Assembly (NCBI RefSeq): GCF_000471905.2
Contig: NW_006498549.1
Coordinates: 995,284-1,059,283, forward strand
Reading direction: 5' to 3'
Length of the DNA: 64,000 nucleotides
DNA from: Amborella trichopoda
Taxonomy: Eukaryota; Streptophyta; Magnoliopsida; Amborellales; Amborellaceae
Each line of letters opens with the position of its first letter. Position 1 is the first letter of the stretch. Positions 12,029 to 23,974 of the stretch are shown here, in pieces. The position numbers and the translations under genes were made by a program. The notes under the pieces were generated by a model, which had not been told where the DNA came from, ran no database searches, and saw only the letters and a list, made by a program, of their open reading frames with translations.

Positions 12029-12305
12029 ATATGGCCCCAGTATGTTTCAAGGAAACAACTATGGCCCCAGTGCCTTCCAAAAAAAAACTACAGCTCTAAA
12101 ACCTTTAAAAAGAAAACTATAGCTCTAGTGCCTTCCAAAAAAAAGGCATGGCCCTAATGCCTTCTAAAAAACAAATTACGGCCCTAGTGCCTTCCAAAAA
12201 CAAAACGACGGCCCCAGTGCCTTCCAATAAAAAACTACAGCCCTAGTGCCTTCCAAAAAAAACTACGACCCCAATGCCTTTCAAAAAACAATACGGTCCC
12301 AATGC
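12029..12305. repeat. ~32 bp tandem repeat with A-tracts
   Basis: About eight units of GGCCCTAGTGCCTTCC followed by 5-9 A and a short spacer. GCCTTAGTGC words continue to about 12470 without the A-tracts. Confidence 0.85.
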
Positions 12306-13413
12306 CACCTTGTTTATCTCGGCCTTAGTGCGCCCTTCTCATTTTCGGCACCGGAGACTTAGTGTTCCAGTACCTCCCTTTTTATGATAGCCCAGGCCTT
12401 AGTGCCGCCTTCTTATTTTTGCCACCGGAGCCTTAGTGCGCTGGTGCCACCTGTTTTCCAGGGCCTTAGGGAAGCCAAGATAAAAAAATCCTCTCCTCCT
12501 CTTTTTTTCCATCAAACTCTTATAGCAAGGGTGAAGTCCTCTAAATGGGAGCACTTCTGAGGCCATCCGCCTACCACGCTTGAACAATCGGGACGCGTTG
12601 AGAAACCTAAAGCCACGTAAGTAGGACATAAGCCAAAGTGGTATCCTGCCAGCCGTTATTTTAATCAAACTCAAGCACCCAAGGTGAAGTCCCCTAAAAT
12701 TGTACCACCTCTAAGGCCATCCACCTATCATGCCTGGACAATCAGGACGTGCCAAGATACTCCCAGCCACGCCAGTAGGACGTTAGCCGAAGAGATACCT
12801 TGTATGCCTTCCTCCACCAACCTTCAAGCATCCAGGGTGACGTCCCTTAAAATGGGACTGCTTCGAAGGCCATCCTCCTTTCATATTAGGGTAATTCGGG
12901 AGACCCCCAACTGAACCTGTAGGACATAAGGTAAGAGGTAAGTCGTTTGCTTCAAGTGTTTCAGTTTGGATAGGAATAAAGTTCGTAAGAAGGGCCCCTG
13001 CCAACTGAAACATCAGGACCTCCCCGGCCAGAATGAGATAAAGCTCACAAGAAGGGCCCCGACTGGCTGGAAAACTGGGAGTCTGCGTTGAGAAGTTGTG
13101 AGCCTGCCTATGGCAGAATATCAGCGTGATCTCCCAAAAAGAAAAAAACAGATTATGACGGGACCCGTAGAAAGCCCCTCAATAAGGCACCGCCCGGTTG
13201 GAAACCACTTTGGTCTCCCCCCAGTCAAGGAAAAAGCTCAATAAGGTCTACCCCTCGAGGATTGCGCTATGTCGGTGATCAAGAAAAAAATATCATCGAG
13301 AGACAATAAATACGTCGTGGCAAGGATTCCTTAGAGGAGCTACGATGTTAAAGTTTTTCGAATGTTGCACTTCTAGCTTCTCTCGAAGCGCAACATCTGG
13401 CAAGGCAAGTTAT
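12306..13413 (+). mobile_element. 3' tail of the family 2 element
   Basis: No coding domain. The last 300 bp, from the GATCAAGAAAAAAATATC area to TCTCGAAGCGCAACATC, match 15900-16064, which also leads into a family 2 LTR start. Words such as AAGGTGAAGTCCC recur near 12530 and 12680. Confidence 0.5.
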
Positions 13414-15330
13414 TGTACCTCATTTTTTATATACTTCCATGAGCCCATGAGAATAAGGAGAAAGCTGGTGATAGTCTGGTCTCACAGGTTCACGAAACAG
13501 CCGTAGTCCAGGATTATGCCGAGTAATAAAGCCTCTAGGCTAGTGACCTGGGTGCGGTGCCCTTTCACCAAAGAAGGACCCTCCACTATAGCCCTATGGG
13601 AGAGGCTACAACAGGGCAACAGACCATTGCCATTATGTTAAGAATGTTAAAAAACCTTCAAGGACCAATATTGGGCTCAATCGAAGCCCTCTAAAAGGGT
13701 CTATACTCATGCGGCCTCGCGACTCATGGGTTTTACCTTAGCGCGATGCGGATTCACCAAACCAGTCCCGAAAATGGGGCTGTGTCAAGGTGTTTCGACA
13801 GCAACTTCTCCAACCTAAGGCGTCTTTCTCTGAAATCAGACCGAGCTCAAATGTTGACATGTTCTTGATCACACCATCCTCGTCATTTTGCCTTAAGGCA
13901 CTCACTGTGGCATGACCGGGAACCCCTATTGCTCTGAAGAGGAAAGAAGCAAGAGAAACAAGGAGCAAAAAAATAGGTCCAGCAGGCTCCGAACCATGGA
14001 TTGGCACAAGGAAGAGTTCAAAAGATCCACCTCGCATAGAGCGACATTCTAGCATGGCTCTTACATTCAATCCCTTCTTAGATGAACGCGAGTCGTCAGG
14101 TCACCAAAGAAGAAAATCTAATCGGTTGCCGAAATCCCTTTCTCTGGTATCCTTCCAAAATAATCGAAGATGCAAACCTGCACTAAATCGGCCCCAACTT
14201 GAGGCAAACGACTGCAATGACCTCCTCTCGGACTTGCAAGTAGAGCCAGTAGTAAAACCGACGCAATTCGAAGATGCGTCGGCAAACAAAGTTCAAAAAA
14301 CTGATCGGACATTCACCCTAGGGAAGAAGGCCACCACAACATGATTGAAGGGCATCGAAATGCTCGTAATCAATAGAAGAATAAAGATATATTACTAAGA
14401 AAGCTGAAGAATTACCGCATGTTGCAGAACCGGCTTCCAAGGTCTTCCCATGACAGAGCAATCTGCATGCAGGGACGATCTCATCATTTGGGAAAACCAT
14501 CGCAGGTGCATTTCATATAATTTTGGATTTGTTTTCAATTATTTTAATTGTAATTAAGCTTGACTTTTGAGAGTTCACCCCTGTTTGGTGAATCTTCTAT
14601 ATAAGCAAGCTTAGCTCATTTGTATCAAGAAGGGAGAAAAAAAAGAAAAATTGGAGGAGAAGAGGGAAAAAAGTCATGAAAATCGCTCCAAAAGGTTCCC
14701 TTTTTGGAAGCTCCAATACCCCAAAGGTTGGGAAGAATCAAGGCTAGTTCATTCTTGCTTTGTCTTATTCTATGAGATGCTAGCCCATTCAGGAGAGAAG
14801 TGAGGAAGAGGGAGAAAACATTGAGAGAGAGGGTACCCCTGAGGGTGCGGTCCCGTGGACACCCTGGTCGCACGGGTCATCCCATTTCCCCAAAATCAAG
14901 TCACTCCTTCTCTCTCTCTCTCTTCCTCCCACTTCCGTGCACGTGACCCTGTCCGCACAGAAGCCCCCATCTTTCTGCGAGCCCACGGATGTGTCCTAAC
15001 CTGCGGGACTCCTCCCTCGACTTCTATCCGTGCCTCCTTTCAGTGGTCAGTAAAACCTTCCAAGAAGGGCATCTAGGGAGGGCGGACATCAGGATCTCGT
15101 TCCTACAGCTTGAAGAGAGTGACAAGAGAGAGATTGAGAACCTGAGGAGGGCTCCCATCCAAACCATGCTGACAAGTAGCCGGAGGGCTTCATAATTGCT
15201 TTAAGAGAACCATTCACTCGGGCGTGTCCCCGAACCCTCAAGCAACGTAAAAGTGATCCACGCTCTAATCGCAAAAATCTCTCTCATCGTTGGCTTCCTA
15301 TCCGCAAGTAAGAGGCCCTGAGCGTCTACC
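13414..15330 (+). mobile_element. Family 2 LTR, plus strand
   Basis: Starts TGTACCTCATTTTTTATATAC after CTCGAAGCGCAACATC, the same boundary text as before family 1 LTRs. Its middle is a diverged relative of family 1: TTTTAATTGTAATTAAG, then TTTTGAGAGTTCACCC, then a TATA box, mirrors the family 1 order of AATTAGGGTTACTTTTGATC, CACCCATG and TATA. The right end is not clear; I place it near 15330 where a different repeat-rich tail begins. No gene is supported inside. Confidence 0.5.
14598..14605 (+). promoter_or_regulatory. TATA box of the family 2 LTR
   Basis: TATATAAG, about 1.18 kb into the LTR, at the same relative place as the family 1 TATA box and followed by a purine-rich stretch. Confidence 0.55.
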
Positions 15331-16064
15331 GCATGTCGAACCTCTGCGGTTGTTCAAAAGAGGGTTTCCTGACCCCCGTGAGGAGGGAAACCAGGACCCC
15401 ATCGACATTAATAATGTGGGAGAGGCAAACCAGGACCCCACTCCTGAAAAGGCACTCACTTAGAGGCAAAGAAGGTTTCTTAATGTGTGAGAAGCCCTTG
15501 AAAAGGCACTCACTTAGAGATAAAGAAGATGTTTCCTAATGTGAGAGAAAGCTCTTGAAAAGGAACTCACCTAGAGAAAAAGAAAGTCTTGTAATGTGGG
15601 AGCAACCCCTTAAAAAAGGCTTGAGATGGCGAAAATGGGAGGTACTGGGTGAAAATCGGACAAACCCTTCCCAAACTAATGGATTGCGAGCAAATCTCCA
15701 AGGGAACTCACCAACTGGGTCCTTTGGAAGTGTTGTTAAGACAGCATGGTAAGTCCTTGCACAAGGCACCCCATCTGCACACTCCCCAAAAAATGGACTC
15801 TAGTGAAATTAAGAAGGAAGCCCTCAAACAAGGCCCCCAAGTTGCTAGAGTACACTTCGGTAGTCTCTCAGGGAAGAAGCTTAGCATGGTCTCGCCCTCA
15901 AGGATTATGTTAATGCTAGTGATCAAGAAGCAAAAAAACAAATTGTTGAGAGGCAATAAAAGCGTTGTAGTGAGGATTCGAAAGATGAACTTTGACAAAA
16001 ATTTTGTTTCGAATGTTACACTTCTTGCTTCTCCGAAGAGCAACATTCAATGGGTCAAGTCATT
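15331..16064 (+). mobile_element. 3' tail of another family 2 copy
   Basis: Contains the 55-bp tandem array and then the tail text ending in CTCCGAAGAGCAACATTC that comes before the LTR start at 16065. The 150-residue frame at 15649-16101 crosses tail and LTR and has no motif, so I do not call it a gene. Confidence 0.5.
15447..15611. repeat. 55-bp tandem repeat, three units
   Basis: Three units starting AAAAGGCACTCACTTAGAG (or a variant) and ending CCCTTG or CTCTTG, of 54-57 bp each. Confidence 0.85.
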
Positions 16065-16111
16065 ATACATCATTTTCGATGTACTTGTATCCTCGAAATG
16101 AATAACGAGAG
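16065..16111 (+). mobile_element. Family 2 LTR start, cut off
   Basis: TATACATCATTTTCGATGTAC matches the family 2 LTR start at 13414. After 47 bp it is replaced by the end of a minus-strand family 1 LTR. Confidence 0.45.
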
Positions 16112-18669
16112 TGGTTAGGTGCCTCGATCTCGCCTTCGAGATCTAGATGATCTGGTGGCACGTACCTTAGGTTTCTGATGAACTCGGGGTTTGAGTTCGC
16201 TCTCTCGGAACCTTGCTTGAGAGCAAGGGCAGGTATATCAATTGATGAGAGAGGAATTTTAGGGGTTGCGAGACTTACATGGGCTAGCCCATGTGGGCAC
16301 CCTCTTAAATCACGAAGAAAGCCCCCCAGCTGCTTTAGCTGGTTCGGAATCGCCTCCCTTGACCTGCAATCCTCTTGTTTTCTCTACAAGTGGGTCAAGG
16401 AGACCCACCCACCCTTGTCCTAGGGCAACGTACGTTCATGTGAGAGCATGATGAAAAGTAAAGTTTTAGATAAAGATAGAAAAGAGAAGAAAAACTCTAT
16501 GGAGAGGCGAAGCTAGCATGACATCCGGACCATTATCGACTCGGAGTGGTTGCAAGATGGGTGTGGTCCTCAGGACCAGCACGACGATAATAGTACTCAA
16601 AACCGAGACTGAGATAGCAGTGCTAAGCTAAATCTACCCTCAGTCAAGAGACAAGAATGAAGAGAAGAGAGAGAGATGGCAGATGGAGGAAGAATCAAGA
16701 CGGCAATGGGCATCATCGTGGGGAGCACGAGGAGGCAACATGTCCCTAGCAAATAGTAAATGGATCATAACGAGGCGCATGACGATAACTTTGCACAGGT
16801 CTCGCGGCGATTACTTCTCATAGGGCGCACGACGATGGACGCAGGGAAGCACGGAAGAAGCCTGCACGCAGCAACGAGTATTACCTCGACCCTCTGCAAA
16901 CGATGACGGGTATTACTGTCTGCAACAGTCACAGGGTGAACCCCTTATGGGCGACGATAGGCTTCGTTACTCGCGTCCTTTGCTGGCATTAAGAAGCACC
17001 GTCTGTAGGCCTCGCGAAAGAGATAGAACAAAGGGAGAAAGAGATGCGTGCATGGAACTGCCATCGCCATGTTCGACCTGTAGGGCTACTAGAGAGGCAT
17101 GCACGGCACTTGCACTACCATGCAAGGCCTCTGAGGAGAGCTCAGACGGGGAAGAATAAGAAGAAAGAGAAGAAGAGAGAAAAGAGGAGAGAGAGAAGAA
17201 AAGAAAAAGAAGAGAGAGGATGTTTACCTTGGACCTAGGGGTACCGATCAAAAGTTTCTCTCACCTCATTCTCTCTCTCGAGCATGACACAACAGTGGGA
17301 AGAAAGAGAAACTATATTCAGTAAAAACTCCCTTTTTCAAGGAGATTGATCCTCTGTGTGTGTCTTTTCTGCGTACAATGCTGGTACGTATATATAGAAT
17401 TTGCCCCAAACATGGGTGGATGATCAAAAGTAACCCTAATTGCTGACAATTAAGATTAAATTGAATTAAAAAAATTAGAAAATAGGGTAAAAAATGATAG
17501 ATTTGCTTGTTCCTAACAATTCATGGAATTTCAAAACAATCCTTGTGTTGCCCTAAAACATGCGTGATCTTGCATGGATGATCCGGGGTTGTTCTATTGC
17601 CTGGTTGATCGTAAGATGATTGTTTTCTTGTAGGCTCGACATGGCAATCGATTTGATACCAACTTGGAGCCACGGATTGTGTTATTAGTGCATGATCATG
17701 TGACTTAAAATTTGAGTGGATATTGTAACTTCGAATCGATAGTGTACTTGTTCCTTGATGTTTTTCGGTGATTTCTTTGCTGCACTACACTAAGCATGAC
17801 GGGACGATCATGGGGCAATAAACGTAGCTTGATTCCTTGCCCGAACTAAGATTTCGCAACTTTGGAATTTTGGTCAGAATCTGAAATTCTGGTGACGGAA
17901 TTTGAAGTTTCTTCATCGGCTTCGTGTTAAGAATCTGACCGTTCATCATGTTCAGGTCAGTGATAGCCCGAGACCATACGTCCTTAATGGAATTGGTTTC
18001 GCGTTGATCGGGCTATCGAGCGATGTGATCCGGCTGCTTGAACGAGACATGACGCTAACGAATTTCCTGCACTTTCTTCATGGATCAACAACTTCTCTCT
18101 AGCTTTTCTTCGCACTCGGTTGTTGTCACGGGGCGTGCCACATATCAAATCGCTCGTCTTGACTTGACAAATATGCTACCTAAATTTGTGCGCGACCCGA
18201 CTTAGGACCAGTAAGATATGAGCATCAAAAGTCACTGATCATGACTATCCCTTCCATGGCATGGGGTTGCAGGGTGGCCACATGGGAATAGCGTGCAGCC
18301 CCTCCTATTTCACTCTTTTTCCAATGACTTCTTCCTGGAATGTCCGTTTGAGCTGAAATTTGACCCCTAGGGGTTTTCAACTGTTTCGATTCCAATGGTG
18401 GTGGTCCCATAGCAAATTGAGAAACCGAAAATTAGCTCTAGTTATAGGGTCCGTTTTCGAGTGCTAGAGGTCGATTTTCCTGGAATTGTTTCCTACACTG
18501 TACTACCTTAGGCATGTCAGAATGTGACAAAACTTGGCAGGAGACTTTTGAGAGACTTCATGAAGATCTTGGCTAATTCGGGGGCTATTCTAAGACAATC
18601 AGAATTTCCGCTTTTTGCTAGGTCTTTATTTAGCGGGGACCCCATGTTAATGAAAAATACCTTCCAACA
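16112..18669 (-). mobile_element. Family 1 LTR, minus strand (B1)
   Basis: Reverse complement of the family 1 LTR: TGGTTAGG at the left, CTTCCAACA at the right, 2.56 kb. The TATA box lies near 17389-17398 on the minus strand and the splice-donor-like word near 17223-17233. The polypurine tract lies to the right (CATGCCCCGCC at 18671), so it served as a 3' LTR of an element extending right. No gene inside. Confidence 0.85.
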
Positions 18670-19193
18670 ACATGCCCCGCCTATTGTTGTGCTTTGAGAG
18701 AATCGAAAAGCGCAATCATTTGGGAATTTTGAGGGATCTTGTCAAATTCCTCACCCTCAAGGGACTATCAGGCCTTTTTTTTTAAGGCTAAATGCTACAA
18801 ACCTTTGGTCAGCATTGTTCGCTGCTACACCAGGTTTGCTTTTGATGCTCAGGGTATCTCTGTAGGTCCCGTCAGTGGGGTCAAGTCAGGGGCTTCAAAC
18901 TCATTTCGAAAGTCTGGTCCCATGTAGGCAAGGGGGTTTTGGCGAGATGTACACTGAAGCCTGTGTTAGGTGACTCTGGCTTCGTCAATTTATTGCCTTC
19001 GTGATGGTCCTTAGCATTTCTAGAGGGATCTTTTAATCATCGTTGTCACCCTCAAGGAATCTTGTTGTTGTTGAACTGGGGAGATCTTATGCGGCTCTCA
19101 CTCCCTGATGAATCATGTTGAAACGTGATAGATCATATGTGGCTCTCGCCCTCAGATGAGCCACTTTCTTGGGAGATCTTATACGGTTCTCAC
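18670..19193 (-). mobile_element. Short 3'-tail remnant between two LTRs
   Basis: Begins with the polypurine tract in reverse and contains tail text (CCTCAAGGGACTATC, GGGAGATCTTATACGG). It matches the reverse complement of parts of 2540-3280. Only about 520 bp remain before the next LTR in the same orientation. Confidence 0.65.
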
Positions 19194-21009
19194 TACTTAG
19201 GTTCCTCAATCTCTCTCTACAATTCTAGGTGATCTGGCAGCACGTGTCTCGGGTTTATGGTGAACCCGAGATTTGAGATCGCTCTCTCGGAACCTTGCTT
19301 GAGGGCAAGGGAAGGTATACCTACTAATGAGGGAGACTTACTCGGGCTGGCTCATGTGGGCGCCCTCTTAGATCACAAAGAAAGCCCCCAGCTGCTTGAG
19401 CTGGTTCGAAATTTCCTCCCTTGACCTGTAATCCTCTTGTTTTCCTACACAACACTGCTATGGTAAATTTCTAAGACAAGTGGGTTGAAGGGAGCTACCC
19501 TTGTCTTAGGGAAACACACATTTACATGATAAGGCGATGAAGTGCAAGGTTTGGTGAAAGATAGAAAAGAGAAGAGAGCCTGACATAGGGGTTAGACTAG
19601 CATGACATCTATAAATTATCGACTTGGAGTGGTAGCAAGACGGGCATGGTTCTTAGGGCCAGCATGACGGTAATACTACTCCAAACCGAGGTCGGCATGA
19701 CGGTGTTGAGCTAAGTCTATCCTTAGTCAAGTGAGAAGAGAAAAGGTTGAAGAGAAGAGGGCGAGACGGAAAAGAGAAGAGTAGTTCGGATGTCAATAGC
19801 CATTGCGGTGGGTCAATGTCAGACAACGCATTCCTTGTGGATGGTGCTAGCTCCTTACGAGGCACACGATGATAGTTTCTCCTAAGTAACATGGTGATAG
19901 GCGCGAGACACAGAGAGAATGGTGACGAGCATAAGGCACGCAGTGGAGGCTAACAGACGGTGATGGGTGTTGCCAGAGCATCTAATGGGCAGTGATAGGT
20001 ATCACCGACTTCACTAGACGCGCAGTAGAGGAAGACCCTTATAGGCGGCAACAAACTTTGCCGTCTCGGTTCTTCACCAAGACGTCACAGCTACATTTAT
20101 AGGCGACGATAGACAGCACCGTCTATAGACTTCACTAAAAGAAAGAGACAGGCGAAGAGAAGGGGAGGGAGACTCGTGCATGACGTTGCCGTCGTCATGC
20201 ACAACCCTTGAGACTAAGGGAGAGGCATGCACGACACTGCCACTACCGTGCATGACCTCTGCAAGGAACTCAGATGAAGAAGAGGGAGAAGAGAGGGGAG
20301 AAGAGAGAGAAAAGAAGAAAAGAAAAAGGAGAGAGAGAAGGTTTACCTCAACCTTGAGAGTACCGATCAAAAGTTTCTCTCACGTCACTCTCTCTCTCAA
20401 ACGTGAGACAACAATGGTAAGAAAGTGAAACTTGTATTAAGTGAAAACTCTCTCTTATCTGTGTATGCCTCTGGCTCTTCTCTCTCTTTTTACGTATAAT
20501 GATGGTACGTATATATAGAAGTGTGCCCCAAACATGGGTGGATGATCAAAAGTAACTCGAACTGCTAGAAAGTAAGATTAAATTTAATTAAAATAAATTT
20601 GAAAATAGGGTGCAAAATGAAAGATTTGCTCCTTCCTAACAAGTTGTAGCATTCCATAACAGTCCTTGTGTTGCCTTAGGACTTGCATGATTTTGCATGG
20701 CTAATCCGGGGTCATTCTGATGCCTGGTTGATCGTAAAATGATTTTTTTCTTGTAGGTCTCGGCATGATGATTGAATTGATACTAATTTCGAGCCATGGA
20801 TCGTGTTTTTAGTTTACGATCTTGTCACTTAAAATTTGAGTAGATCTTGAAATTTTTGATCAATAGCGGGTCTGTTCCTTGATTTTTTTTTTTGTTTTCT
20901 TAGCTGAATTGCACTGAGCATACCACTACGATCACGGGGCACCAAACGCAGCTCGATTAAGGCAAAACCAAGATTTTGCAAGTTTGGAATTTTTGCTGGA
21001 ATAAAGGAT
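19194..21009 (-). mobile_element. Family 1 LTR, minus strand, truncated (B2)
   Basis: Left end CTTAGGTTCC is a mutated LTR terminus. The alignment with B4 stops at GGAATAAAGGAT, after which gag text starts. About 0.8 kb of the LTR beginning (its U3) is missing. The TATA box is on the minus strand near 20511-20519. Confidence 0.8.
20176..20254 (-). promoter_or_regulatory. Conserved paired stem-loops in LTR B2
   Basis: GTGCATGAC (20176-20184) pairs with GTCATGCAC (20194-20202), perfect 9-bp stem, loop 9. CATGCAC (20226-20232) pairs with GTGCATG (20248-20254), loop 15. Order and loop sizes mirror 4737-4833. Confidence 0.5.
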
Positions 21010-22400
21010 CGCGATCCCTTCTTCAAGCATCATAGAGAAAAATGCACGAAGGGTAGCTCATGCCCCGTCGTCCTCTTGGGTCGTGACTATGTAAGATGCC
21101 TCAGCTACTGCGAATACCTTTTTCAACTCTTCAAGCTTTATCTAGCTATTGTTGATAAGGGCCTCGATAGTGTCGTTGAACATGTAGCAGTTGTTAGTGG
21201 GGTGGGCTACTCTCCTATGATAGGCACAGTACTTCTCATTCGACTGATGCCCCAGTGAATCTACAATGGTGACCTCTGGCAGCTGGATCATGTTCTGTTC
21301 TAGCAGTAGTTGTAGCAGTGCAAGGGTCCATTCCGTATCAAAGGGGTAAACCTTATTCTGGTGCCGGGTTCAGTAATCATTCTGCTTACTATTTTTATGA
21401 GGCAGGACCGCATTGTAGGACTGTTGCTTCCCCCCGGTTTGAGGAATTTGCACTTTAGAGAGGTTGAGAGTTTGGGGAGCCACATTGGTGTCAGTCACAG
21501 TGACGGCCACGTTGATCACTGCCTTTTGATTGCCTCGCCTGTTGGAGAGAGAGTTTGAGCAGGAGGATTACTGATAAGGGGTGCCATGGTGCTTGAACAA
21601 TCGTTGGATATGAACTGCTTTAGAGATGAGCTCTGACATGGAGGGTGGATTGGATGCCTCGACATGTAGGGAAATATCGGGAAGCATGTTTCATATGCAG
21701 GTCTGAACTGCTTCCTTCTCGATCATGAGGGTGGCATGAAAGGTCACCAACTCTCTCCATCGGGTGATGAATTTGTCAACTGGCTCACCAGGGTTTTGCA
21801 TCAATGTGAGGAGCTTGATGGTTTCCATGTTTCTTTAGGCTACATAGAAGCATTAGTAGAACAACTGCTCCATTTCTTGCCAAGTGTACTTCGAGTTTGG
21901 TAGCAGTGGAGCATACCACTAGAAGGCTGGTCCTTTGAGAGTCTCGACAAATTGGGGGAGGAGAAGACATCTATTAGTTGCCATATCCCAGGCCACTTGG
22001 AAGTGGGCCGTATGCTAATGCGGAGACGTGGTACCATTAAACCGGTGGAGTTTCCCTTTTTGGTAGTTTGGGGGAAATGACACCTGCTCAATGTACGAAA
22101 GATACGACGTTTGGCTGAGTGGCGTCTCCTGCATGCTCGGGACCTTGTTCTTGAGGCTATGGACCCCAATAGCATCAATGTCGTTTTGGGAGACCGTGCG
22201 AGAAGAGGAACTATCTTGGGAGACTAGAGGGGGAGTCTGCCAAGGAGTTGTTTCCTTAGCATTTGGGAATCAGACGACGAAGGGGACCTGGAGGCCTCTA
22301 TGCACTCCATCTTTCCGAGGATGGCTTGCATCATTTCCTCGAACTTGTTCATCCACTCCTCCTGAGTGTCGTTCGGATATTAAGCACCATGACACTGACC
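21010..22400 (-). pseudogene. gag pseudogene
   Basis: Minus-strand Gag in several frames. The N-terminal part (about 22400-22260) reads MNKFEEMMQAILGKMECIEA, like the gag start near 48540. A FPPNYQKGKL-type motif follows near 22060, and the capsid-like region lies near 21700-21950. An intact knuckle, CAYHRRVAHPTNNC, is at about 21186-21230 (C-x2-H-x4-H-x4-C). The reading frame shifts repeatedly and the 3' part is cut at 21010 by the fusion with LTR B2, so protease is gone. Alignment partner: 36631-37978. Confidence 0.7.
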
Positions 22401-23952
22401 GTTTCTTCTGGGAGGTCAGAGTCAGATGATGCAGCGGACTGCCGAGGCTGGCAAGTCAGTCTAAAGGGGATCAGCATGCCCTGACTGGACTCGGGCTTTA
22501 TATGCCGATCTTGGGATGACCGGTTCTTAACGGCCTTGAGACCGTGACTTATGGGTGGTGATCACCGAACAGTATTCCTGGACTTTCTCTGGCTCCGGAG
22601 TTTGAAGAGGGAAGAACAAATTACAAGGAAAGAGGTCGTCAGGGGTGGTGACCTCGACTGCCTTGGAGGTTTCCCTGGTCAGGATCTACAGGCCTCTTTC
22701 CTGCTTGATCTTGAGGTGGCTGTGGACCTAATTCTAGAACCGTGCCTGAGACCGGGACTGCCCCGTTTTCTTCGAATAAGCAAGGGCCATGTCTATGAGC
22801 TAGAGCAGGGAGTGGGGCCCAAGGATGGAGGGCAGGTTTGGTTCTTGTCTTGGAGGTTGGAGGCCCTGTCCGACATCAAGCAGTTGCCCCGAATTCCATT
22901 GTGAAACGCGGATGTTCGATTGACTAGGGACTAGCTTAAGATGGTCCTCTTAGGGAAGACCTTTGAGTATCAGGGCTTGAGGTGCTTGCCTGGCATCTGG
23001 GAAGTGACAAAGGAAGAAGCTGGTTTGTGACTCTGACTAAGTTTAGAACCGAGAGGGACCTACAATGATGCCGCGTCTGCACATTTAGGGTTAACCATCT
23101 AGGTCACTTGGGGGTCAGCCTGGGCTCGATTAATGGGTTTGACCTGAGGAGGCCACGACCCACAAGATTGTGGTTGTGAGGGATGAGGCTAGGGCTTGTC
23201 TCTCACAAGGTGAAGCTGTGTGTGCCAGGAGGGAAGACAGAACGGTCGACCCTCCTATGCTCGAGGTGGCATAAAGCAAGCGCTGCCCCAAGCTGTGGAA
23301 AGCGAATGCATGGCGCATGTAGGGTTCGGCCCAAGAAGCCTACCCTTGGAAGAAAACTCAAGGCAACATGAGGGTTGCCCCGAGTTGTGGCTCAAGTGGA
23401 TAGACCATGAGCCTTTGAGTGTGTGCGAGGGGTGAAGACCTCAGGACCTTCGCCTCTGTGTACCCTCCCTCTAGGTGTGGAGGTTTGAAGTAGTGGAGGA
23501 GCATAGGGGGTTGCCTTCCGACGAACCTTAAGTGCGATGGCAATTTGCTTGCCTTTTGCAGGGATGGACGGGGCAGCCTTCCAGTGTACCACAATAGTAT
23601 GACTGACAGAAGATTTGCCAGTAGTAGGGTGTGCAGCAGAAGGAGTGTTGCCCATGTGAGGGGACTTGGTGGGGAGTGCACCAGGGCTATAAAGTGAGGA
23701 GGTAGGGACCTTTAAGTCCCCTCTCGCACCTATCTAAGTGAGAACATGGGAGCCATATCGTGAGTCCTGACTCAGAAGGAGAGTAGGGAAGGAGGCTTGA
23801 GCGACTCGCTTCCCTGGGACAGCCACAAGTGCAAGGATAACGAAGTCCCTGACCTGGATGAATAGGTTGAACAACCCAGGTGCCATAGAAATAGGTGCAA
23901 CAAGTAAAAAGGAAATTGATCAAATAAGAGCGAACCCACTAAGAGGTAGTAA
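22401..23952 (-). mobile_element. Untranslated leader between 5' LTR and gag
   Basis: Follows the primer-binding site on the minus strand and matches the leader at 47037-48538 (text around CTGTCCCAGGGAAGCGAG near 23800 against CTATCCCAGGGAAGTGGG near 47167). Open frames are short and poorly conserved between the two leaders. Confidence 0.6.
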
Positions 23953-23971
23953 GTCCCCAGTGGAGTCGTCA
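23953..23971 (-). other. Primer-binding site
   Basis: On the minus strand TGACGACTCCACTGGGGAC, three bases after the LTR end. It closely resembles the tRNA-Arg-type site I know from Tat/Ogre-lineage elements (TGGCGACTCCACTGGGGA). It fixes this as a 5' LTR boundary. Confidence 0.75.
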
Positions 23972-23974
23972 AGC